Shown piece by piece: positions 55,980-64,000 of a DNA stretch of 64,000 nucleotides. Position 1 is the stretch's first letter, and each line of letters opens with the position of its first letter. Made by a program: the position numbers and the translations under genes. Origin of the DNA: Loripinus fragilis (Eukaryota; Mollusca; Bivalvia; Lucinida; Lucinidae); contig CAXHUL010000503.1 of assembly GCA_964019695.1 (NCBI GenBank), positions 62,001 through 126,000 on the forward strand, written 5' to 3'. Below the pieces are notes generated by a model that searched no databases, was not told where the DNA came from, and worked only from the letters and a program-made list of their open reading frames with translations.

Positions 55980-58900
55980 TTAATCTAAAACAAAACGTTT
56001 GGTGTCAGAAATATATTTCTGAACTGTTTGAAATAATAACTTGTTTTGGTCGTTATTAAGATTTGAGTCTCCATATAATAAGTTGTTTGGACTCGGAACA
56101 CAAAAAGTAGACAATGTAGTAATCATATCTCTTCTAGCTTGAATATATTGTGGACATTCTAATAAAAAGTGGTTTGTTGTTTCTACACTGCCACAAGCAC
56201 ATGACGGGTCGTTTATGATATTTTTAGAGTGTAGATGCTGGTTTAGAGAGCTGCATTTAGTTCTTAACCTTGTATGGTGTATTTGTAGCAATCTGTTGCC
56301 CGAACTGTAATAGACTGGTACCTTAATGTTGTTTTTATTAAGCTGTTGTTTGAAACTTAAGAGAGAGGTTGAATTTCGAATATTAAGGGGAATTTCATTC
56401 CATTCTCTAATGCATGACGGTAAAAAAGATTTATAATATAACTGTGTTCTTGTAAGTAGAGGCCTAATGTTTTGAGAGTCTCGTAGATTATACGCTGACG
56501 TGTTTTCAACAGTTGAAGGAATTAAAGACGTTAAGTAGGTAGGTGTTAAATCATTTGTCAGTTTGTAGAATTGACACATTTTATGTTTGTAGCGTCTGTC
56601 CCGTAATGATTCCCAGCCTGTCTCCTTAGATAATATATCTAATGAAACAAGTCTGGTCACCCCAGTAACTATCCTGGCTGCCTCTATTTGTATTCTTTCA
56701 ATTGCATTGGTCTCATATTGCGTACAGTTGTCCCATACGATATTTGCATATTCAAGGGTAGGTCGTACAAATGAAATATAAATTTTGTTCAAAGAGTCCC
56801 TATCAAGCATAAATTTCAGTTTACGCATGACATATATCTTTTGCCATGCTTTAGAAGTGATTAAATTAATATGTTCATGCCAAGTGCCATCGTTTGATAA
56901 AATAACACCCAAATGTTTATGATGTTGAACTTCATTGATATGAACTACATTCATTATTAATGGTGGGTGCATGTTTCTATTATTTTTCCGGGAAACCAAA
57001 AGCGATTCAGATTTAGAGGGATTAAATTTTACTAACCATTTTTCTGCCCATCTATGAATAGTTTCTAAATCAGTATTTATCATTTCTGCAGCACTGATAG
57101 GGTTGTCTACTATTATGTACAAGCTGGTATCGTCTGCGAAAAGTCGAACACATGATTGTATATCAGCAACAATATCATTTATGTATAATAAAAATAGCAA
57201 TGGACCGAGAATAGATCCTTGAGGTACTCCAGCTCTGATAAATTGCCAATCTGATCTCCCCCCTGGAATGACAACCCTTTGTTTCCTATTTGTAAGATAG
57301 TCACTTAACCAATCAAGTAATAACCCATTTATACCAGCCCTTTTCAGTTTGTATATGAGACCTTTATGCCAAACGCGATCAAAAGCTTTGCTTATGTCGC
57401 AAAAAACAGCCCTTACTTCCAAACCGTTGTCTAGAGCTTTACAAAAGGTATTATAAATATCAACTAATTGATTTACAGTCGAATCTCCAGGAACAAAGCC
57501 GGATTGCAAACACGTTATTTAAGAGTGGTCATTAAAATAATTGAACATATGCTTGTGAACTATTTTTTCCATAACTTTACCAATCGAACTTAAGAGAGAT
57601 ATTGGTCTATAATTATATACAAGAGAAGGGTCATCTTTTTTATATAGAGGAGACACATTTGCTTGTTTCCATACGTCAGGGAAGATACCATGTGATAGAG
57701 AATAATTGAAAAGATCACACAACGGTTTGGAGATAGGATATGATATTTCTTTCAAAATTCTATTATTAATATTATCAGGCCCAGAAGATTTCCCCAGTGT
57801 TAGTGTCTGTAGAACAGATCGAACTTCCTCTACTGTAATTATTATATTGTGAAGTGTGTCGTTGGCAGGTAGATCAGTATTTGGAAGCGTGGCAGTTGAA
57901 TCGTCTAATGATGTTTGACTGACAAAGAAGTCATTTAATAATTTTGCCTTATCGCTACTGTCAGAAATATAAGACCCATTATGAAAGATAGGAGGAATTG
58001 ACGTGTCGACTGACGGTTTGATAAAAGATTTAAGGGTTTTCCAGTAGTCTGACGTAGCTAGACTTGATGATTTTAGTTTATCTGCTAAGGATTTAAAATA
58101 CTCTTTCTTAGATTTACGTAGGTTTGAAGTTACACTGTTTCTTGTGTCTTTAAATGATTCATAATGTTCTACAGTTTTATTACGTTTGTACTTTTTATAG
58201 AGGCGATTGCGTTTCCTCATGAGCTTGCGAATTGTGCCATTAATCCACGGTAAATCATGTGGCCTAATTCTAACTTGTTTGTGTGGAATGCAGTCCTGAG
58301 CTAAGTTTATGAGCCTGTCAGTAAAGTTTAGAGCATATTGGTTAACATCCTCACTTTTGATAGAATCCCAGTTAAAGTCAGATACAAATTGTCGAAACAA
58401 ATTGAAATCACCTTGATTATACAACCATAGATCACGTAAAAATGACTTTAACGGTGGTTTCTTAAAAGTGAATATCACATATACTGGACAATGGTATCGG
58501 ACATCTTGTGATTAAAATGGTTCGCTTACACCAGACAGTTCAACTGAATGAGAATTACTGACCAACACTAGATCTATAATGGAAAAAGAGGTTTCCGTAT
58601 AATGGGTTGGGTCATTTATTAGTTGTGTTAGATTATATGTTTGGCATAGATCTGTAATTTTCATCCGCGAATGTTGATTTAGCATGTTTAGATTTAAGTC
58701 TCCAGTCACTACTATATTCTCAACTCCAGTATCAGTAGCAAGACCAATTGAATTTTCTATATCAGATAGTACAACGGGAGAAGCATTGGGTGGTCTATAG
58801 AATGTCCCTATTAGTAACTTTTTATTTTGTACAATTATTTCAATCCAGACACATTCGATATTGACTAACTCTAAATCAAGTCTACGTTTACTCGGAATAC

Positions 58901-59333
58901 CACGTTTAACATAAACTATAACACCACCATGACTATCCCCTATACGGTCTCTCCTAAATGGATCTTGAAACTCATTAAACTTAAGGTCTTCATTAGATAT
59001 AGAGTCATTCAACCAAGTTTTGGTCAGAGAAATAATATCAAAATTAGTCAGTTCAGGTTCGATGATATCAGTTTTGCTAGCAAGACTTTGAACATTATAG
59101 TGTACCATTGAAAGATTACCTTGAAGAGGGGGAAATTGAAACAAATCATCAGATTCAGTGCTACTAGCTGAATTAGGTCCGGGATTTTTTTCGATGTCAC
59201 CTGATTGATTCAACAACATTGCAAGAAATGTAACTAATTCAAAATTATTCAGTGCTCCGAGCCCTTTAACTTTAGAATGGCGATAATGGTGTAGTCCTAT
59301 TCTTGCCCTATAAATGTTTAATTCTATAGTCAT
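55980..59333 (-). pseudogene. LINE polyprotein: N-terminal 2A, APE endonuclease, reverse transcriptase, C-x-C...H...C motif
   Basis: 1,118 codons in one frame. Residues 46-53 (59175-59198) are DIEKNPGP, a 2A-type ribosome-skipping motif, preceded by a hydrophobic FLAMLLNQSG. The endonuclease follows: MVHYNVQSL, ISLTKTWLN, VTGDLNLNML, IIDLVLVSNS, YHCPV. The usual catalytic Glu of the TETW motif is Lys here (residue 105, AAA at 59019-59021). The RT has GKSSGPDNI, NYRPISLLS, QSGFVPGDST, FCDISKAFD, AGVPQGSILGPLLF and FADD (about 57129-57140). Near the C terminus is CACGSVETTNHFLLEC. Stops are TAA at 58512-58514 and 57519-57521, both at positions where Leu (TTA) would fit; the frame is otherwise intact. 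It is a young but inactivated copy. Related LINEs in sea urchins and molluscs are known to carry N-terminal 2A motifs. Confidence 0.9.
59175..59198 (-). other. 2A peptide motif (DIEKNPGP)
   Basis: Matches the D-x-E-x-N-P-G-P consensus at which ribosomes skip the Gly-Pro bond. It lies 52 residues from the presumed start, preceded by a hydrophobic stretch, so skipping would release a ~52-residue leader from the endonuclease-RT product. In related non-LTR elements such leaders can act in targeting (family knowledge). Confidence 0.88.
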
Positions 59334-59400
59334 CTAAGTAATACAATCAACAAGTGAAACAAATATAGAACTTGGCAAGAGAGGACACATCATTTCTACG

Positions 59401-60214
59401 GAGGCATGATTTTTATAATTTGGTAGTAAATAGTAATCAACAATTTAAAATATCTTGTATATATCATTCCAAATACAAAAAGAAGGAAACACAAATGTTT
59501 CAGAGAGATAAAAAGATATCATGTAAGCATTTAAGAAACATAATTTGATCATAAGATATAAGTAGTTTCTAAAAATGCTGTTTACACTCTGACGTGAAAT
59601 GGCGTTTTATGTGATTTAGGTTCAAGTTTTTTTCCTTTTTATCAGTAATCCTTTGTTGGGTTTTATTCTTAGTTACTTGTTTCGTCACATAATACAATAT
59701 TCATCATTTCTATAATTACTGGGCACTCCAATGACAGTAATTTACATACATTAGTAGTGTAAACTCACATAGTGGTTATTGCATTAAAATATTGTATTTA
59801 ATAGAAAGTAACGTATATAGCTGTAATAACAGGTGTCTAAATTAGGTATAATCATATTGCTAATCGTTTGCTTTCAATTAAAAGATAATATTGATATGAA
59901 AGAGTAAGGAATAATTTGATATAATAACACTATAGGATTACCTATTATTTTAGGGTAGCATAGTGAATTGTGCTATTGCAGGGTAACGCCACAGCCTCTA
60001 AAGAGCTATTATACTTTATTATGTGACTAGTTTAATGTGGTTTTAGAAAATAAAGTCTATAAACCTGATTCCTAAGAGGTCTCTTGGCAACATATCGTCT
60101 GAAAATAGTACTTCATTAAATGTTAATACATTTGAAAGTAAGTAACATATATAACTGTAATACCATATTAATATATGTTGTTCGGTCCTTAAGTCCAATC
60201 ACAACAACCTCAAC
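59401..60214. other. Non-coding; part may be the LINE 5' leader
   Basis: AT-rich with repeated AAAGTAANGTATATAGCTGTAATA phrases at about 59805 and 60135. No frame or element end seen. Confidence 0.4.
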
Positions 60215-60655
60215 ACTATTAAAATAATACTTATATGTTGTAATAGAAAAGTAAACAGAACTATTATGTTTCTAATCTTAATATAATTGTAATATGGTGG
60301 GTGGGGAAATTCAACCCCTAATGTTTAACATTTCGGCTCATTTGATATGGTTTGATATGTTTTTTATCATGTCTTATACTCATATAATCAAATCAATTTC
60401 TATAAGCAAAGCATAAAGGACTTTAAACAACTGTAGAAGAAGTGTCCAAATGACTAAACAATAATCTTCAATGGCCACTTTAAGCATAAAAGTGATAATT
60501 TTTAAGTCAAAAATATATATACTTCCCCACAAGATAGGACTTGCAACTTTTAGTATGTTGCTCAAGATAACCCAAACAGTCGCAGGATTGCTGAAAAATT
60601 CTGTTGCAATTAGTTCAACCTTATCAGTTCTACTGATTAGACTACAAGCCAGCAT
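60215..60655. repeat. Inverted-repeat arm, right (partner 50288-50740)
   Basis: Reverse complement homologue of the left arm: TATGGTGGGTGGGGAAATTC pairs with GAATTACCCCACCCACCACT, and AATGGCCACTTTAAGCATAA with TTATGCTTAAAGTGGCCATT. It also ends in AATTAGTTCAACCTTATCAG facing CCTTGAACTAATT at 50322. Confidence 0.78.
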
Positions 60656-60670
60656 TCAATGTTGGGCTAT

Positions 60671-60724
60671 CATCGGCACGCCAGCGAAACGCCATTTAAT
60701 TGGCGTTTCGCTGGCAGACCGATG
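60671..60724. repeat. GC-rich hairpin
   Basis: CATCGG + GCCAGCGAAACGCCA (60671-60676, 60680-60694) pair exactly with TGGCGTTTCGCTGGC + CCGATG (60701-60715, 60719-60724), with a 6-nt loop and a symmetric 3-nt internal bulge. Confidence 0.93.
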
Positions 60725-60941
60725 ATGGCGCGCTTATAGTGGTATTTGGATCCTCTCTCCCCTCAACAACTAAAAAAGAAAAATGTCAAAAGTGGACCCT
60801 CTCTGTCAAAACTTTCTGGATCTGCGCATGATCTGTCCCGACGAGACTTGTCAGATGTATAAAATGACAATCCAAAATATATTAATTCCTTCTCTTTGGT
60901 TAGCTGTGTGAGCTTGATACTGAGGTTTTTAGGCCTATTGC

Positions 60942-60984
<43 letters not shown>
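60942..60984. repeat. (GA)n microsatellite
   Basis: About 20 GA units, followed by TATATATCGATC and, at 61015-61045, a (GTCT)n tract. Frames with Glu-Arg or Leu-Ser repeats are artefacts. Confidence 0.95.
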
Positions 60985-60987
<3 letters not shown>

Positions 60988-60999
60988 ATATCGATCTAT

Positions 61000-63535
61000 C
61001 ATATGTCTACATCTGTCTATCTGTCTGTCTGTCTGTCTGTTGGTCCCTCCGTCTGTCAGTCTATCTTTGACAAAGCTGTGACAAATTAATTTTTATAGTA
61101 GATCTAGTTGCTTAGGCACTGCCGAAACAACCTGGCAGATGAGAGAGAGAGAGAGAGATGACACGCTCTGGCAGACCCGGCAGATGACACGCTCTGGCAG
61201 ACCCGGCAGTTGAAATGCTTTAGCAGATTCGGCAAACCGGCAGTAGGTCCTAGTTATATCACAACTTTACATGACTCAGGTCTGTGAATTTTTAAAAGGA
61301 TCTATGTATCTATCAAATATTTCGTCTGTCTGTATGATCATCTGTCTGTCTGTCATTTTAGTGCATTCATGTAGTCGTAATTACACTGCCAAATCGACCC
61401 GGCAAATGAAGCAGTCAGCAAACCCGGCAGATGAAACGGTCTGCCAGACCCGGCAAAAACTGATTGCTTAGGTATTTAAATTTGACAAGGATCTGTCTGT
61501 CTGTTTGTCTGTCTGCTGTCTAGATCAGATTAGTCGGTACATGTATATCTATCAGATGAAACAGTCCTGCAGGCCCGGTAGATGACACGCTCTGGCAGAC
61601 CCGGCAGATGACAAGCTCTGGCAGACCTGGCAGTTGAAATGCTTTAAAGCAGATTTGGCAAAACCGGCAGTAGGTCCAAGTTATATCACAACTTTACATG
61701 ACTCAGGTCTGTGATTTTTTTAAAAGGATCTATCTATATATCAAACATTTCGTCTGTCTGTATGTTCATCTGTCTGTCTGTCATTTTAGTGCATTCATGT
61801 AGTCGTAATTACACTGCCGAATCTACCCGGCAAATGAAGCAGTCGGCAAACCCGGCAGATGAAACGGTCTGCCAGACCTGGAAAAAAATGATTGCTTCGG
61901 TATGTAAATTTGACAAGGATCTGTCTGCTGTCTAGATCAAATTAAACTCGATTTTTATGTTTTTCACATTGATTTTCGGCGATAACTTTTTTATAATTAA
62001 TTTTAGCAAACTGTGTTCGCGATGAAAGTTGTAGAGAAAAGTTAGCGCCGATTTCTCAAAGTGATCCGAAGTTTGTGGCACAAACAGATTTTTGTGTACA
62101 TAGATGAAGATTTTGCAATAAATTGAATTCAGCCAAATTGTCTAAGTCTTTTATTGACAGGTAAATTTCGTAGAGGCGTGACATAAAGGGTTCGTCTCAA
62201 AAGAATATTCACATGGGGTGTATATACAATTAGTCAACGGTTGTTTGTAGCATAAACCTGCCGTATGTAAGCTCAGAATGTACCGTACATATTCAGAATC
62301 TACTATGTACATGATCATTTGTAGGTACAGACGCTGTGATATCGCATGACGCACCATTTTTCTCATATGCACATGCTCCTAAAAAGACAGTTTCGAGATG
62401 ACCCAACTAGCTTAACGCACGGGCGATTCAGGCGCGATTTCCAATATATTTGAACAAGCCATCCGTCGCCTTTCTTATTGAATCGGGCGGTGCAATGTAA
62501 CTTTTTGACTGACATATTTGACTTAGTTTATTTGGGCTTTTCTTAAAATGATCAAAGTGTGCATCTATGCGCAGAGTTAATTGCAGCATCTATGACGTTG
62601 GAACCGCTTGGAGAAGTTGGCGCTAATTTTTCTCTAAAGTTTCATCGCGAACACAGTTTACTAAAATCAATAATAAAAAGTTATCTCCGAAAATCAATGT
62701 GAAAAACATAAAAAATCGAGTTTAGTCTGTACATGTATATCTATCAGATGAAACAGTCCTGCAGGCCCGGCAGATGACACGCTCTGGCAGACCCGGCAGA
62801 TGACATGCTAGTTGAAATGCTCTAGCAGATTCGGCAAAACCGGCAGTAGGTCCTAGTAAGTTATATCACAACTTTACATGAATCAGGTCTGTGATTTTTT
62901 AAAACAATCTATCTATCTATCAAACATTTTGTCTGTATGTGTGTTCATCTGTCTGTCTGTCATTTTAGTGCATTTATGTAGTCGTAATTACACTGCCAAA
63001 TCAACCGGCAAATGAAGCAGTCCAGCAGACCGCAAAACCGGCATTGAAAGCACTAAACCATGACTAAGGTCTTTATATTTTAAAAGGATCTGTCTATTTG
63101 TCTGCTAAACTATCAATCCATTCAATCACTGACAAAGATCTGAAGATATTTGGCCATATAATAGTTATTTTTGCAGTGCCAAAACGAACCGGTAGACCCG
63201 GCAGAAACGACGTTTCACAGAATCTACCGAACAATCCGGGAGCGAGAAACCGAGTGTCAACTGTTAGTGATTTTTCTCATTTTTTTTTTAAAGCCAAATA
63301 TTATTTTAATTTGCAAACATGTCCTTATTTAATAGCAAATCGGTGTGTGTAAAATACACATTGATTTAAACGTTTTAATTGCTATAATTCATCTATATTT
63401 ACTTCACTTTTAATGAGGTTATAAAAGCCGGTACCGAAAATCGTCATTCTCCGCAGCCCAACTTCGGTCACAATCGTAGGTTCGGTCCGGCACATTCCGG
63501 CTAGGACTTTTACCGACAACCATTTATGGGTTTTG
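61000..63535. repeat. CCGG-rich dispersed element, copy 2 with internal ~430-bp triplication
   Basis: Inverse of 42360-43383. A ~430-bp block (CCGGCAGTAGGTCCTAGTTA, ACTTTACATGACTCAGGTCT, CTGTCTGTCATTTTAGTGCA, TGTAGTCGTAATTACACTGC) is repeated at about 61235, 61665 and 62845. The third copy is displaced by the TIR element at 61945. The end (63421-63530) carries TAAAAGCCGGTACCGAAAAT and TACCGACAACCATTTATGGG, matching 42361-42480. Confidence 0.78.
61945..62722. mobile_element. 778-bp TA-flanked TIR element (Tc1/mariner-like target)
   Basis: AACTCGATTTTTATGTTTTT and ~115 bp beyond are inverted at the right end with about 88% identity, including CACATTGATTTTCGGNGATA and AACTGTGTTCGCGATGAAA. The paralogous unit at 61530 reads AGATCAGATTAGTCGGTACA; here AGATCAAATTA precedes and TAGTCTGTACA follows, so TA (61943-61944, 62723-62724) was duplicated on insertion. 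Non-coding interior; the 73-codon frame at 62151 is not a transposase. Confidence 0.9.
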
Positions 63536-63654
63536 ATATTGTGGCCTCATATTCAATATTTACATTTTCACTCATTTAGTTAAATTATACTATTTTAAGT
63601 CAACTTCCTGAAGATATCTGCTGCATTTTATAGCTAAAAATCATTTTGCCAGTA

Positions 63655-63780
63655 TTTCGCGGCAAATAAGTTATATTTGCCATTATTTGCCACTTGAGCC
63701 TTATTTGCCATGCCAGGAAATACCGGTAAATTCCACCGGTAAATACCGGGGGTGGAATTTTCCGTCCAACCTTGATTTTC
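63655..63780. repeat. GGCAAATA-rich palindromic repeat, copy 2
   Basis: Inverted relative to 40465-40585: GCCATTATTTGCCACTTGAG, TTATTTGCCATGCCAGGAAA, then ACCGGTAAATTCCACCGGTA and a terminal CCAACCTTG. Confidence 0.65.
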
Positions 63781-64000
63781 AAGATGAAAAACGATTCTTT
63801 ATTAATTAAAAATCTTCTTCAGAAATGAGACTAAGCTGTAAACCTCATCCTTGCCATGATTTTTGTAGAAAAGCTTTGAAAGGCGCCCCAAAACGCTTTG
63901 TACAAGTATATTCATGATGACACTAATGTGCTTCCGTTCTTTTAAAATTCGAGCATAAAACATATTTTAATAATATGAATATTTTTTTTCCTGCAATTTA
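63781..64000. other. Non-coding window end
   Basis: AT-rich, no frame or repeat recognised. Confidence 0.35.

Larger units (their letters stand above)
55929..59400 (-). mobile_element. Full-length CR1/Jockey-type LINE carrying a 2A motif
   Basis: One continuous reading frame runs from 59333 to 55980 on the minus strand, interrupted only by two TAA codons. The element has a very short 3' region ending in (TC)n and a 5' leader of unknown length (59334 onward). No separate ORF1 was recognised upstream. No TSD was resolved. It lies between the inverted arms at 50288 and 60655. Confidence 0.85.

Noticed and set aside
50288..60655. Polinton/Maverick transposon
   Set aside because: The long inverted ends are suggestive, but no protein-primed polymerase, integrase, ATPase or capsid gene is present between them.

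Overview
The window reads as an AT-rich, intron- and repeat-dominated animal nuclear genome, most likely a bivalve mollusc. The basis is: no operons or dense coding; one spliced exon of a vesicle-fusing ATPase (NSF-like) gene with consensus splice sites; non-LTR, tyrosine-recombinase and mariner remnants of animal type; and many tandem-repeat-cored elements carrying (ACGG)n tracts and ending in a hairpin plus CTAA. That last design resembles the pearl / TR-MITE / Helentron-associated elements known from bivalves. The bivalve call is an inference from repeat style and was not tested by database search.

Layout. 1-2.3 kb is a ~130-bp tandem repeat in ~1-kb higher-order units. 2.3-8.6 kb holds hairpin-(ACGG)n modules, two Helentron-like elements, a DIRS-type tyrosine-recombinase remnant and a broken LINE tail. 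9.2-14.8 kb is a G-rich ~140-bp satellite split by a nearly intact 3.5-kb RTE-like LINE that encodes a PHD-type finger, and by a tRNA-derived SINE. 15.37-16.57 kb is a near-perfect foldback with ~550-bp arms, followed by a 47/83-bp (130-bp composite) satellite to 18.4 kb. 18.57-22.58 kb is a 4-kb CAGGG-ended element containing nested insertions. 22.9-25.3 kb holds a MITE, the NSF-like exon (minus strand) with duplicated acceptor copies, and another tandem-cored element. 25.3-34.2 kb is mostly non-coding with several long hairpins and nested TIR elements. 34.7-38.4 kb is a Helentron-like element split by a 2.5-kb insertion that carries a perfect oestrogen-response-type palindrome. 39-50 kb holds hairpins, a long GATA microsatellite, TIR elements and a ~145-bp array. 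50.3-60.6 kb lies between an inverted repeat pair and contains a decayed mariner and a full-length CR1/Jockey-type LINE on the minus strand with a 2A (DIEKNPGP) motif near its N terminus. 61-63.5 kb is an inverted counterpart of 42.4-43.4 kb and contains a TIR element whose TA target site is resolved by an internal empty-site copy.

No complete host gene is visible. The only convincing host coding sequence is the NSF-like exon; nearly everything else recognisable is mobile or tandem DNA. The main biological interest is in element architecture: the 2A-bearing LINE, the PHD-bearing LINE, Helitron-style ends on the tandem-cored family, very long dsRNA-capable foldbacks, and nuclear-receptor-type half-sites spread by repeats. 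No previously undescribed multi-gene system was found.
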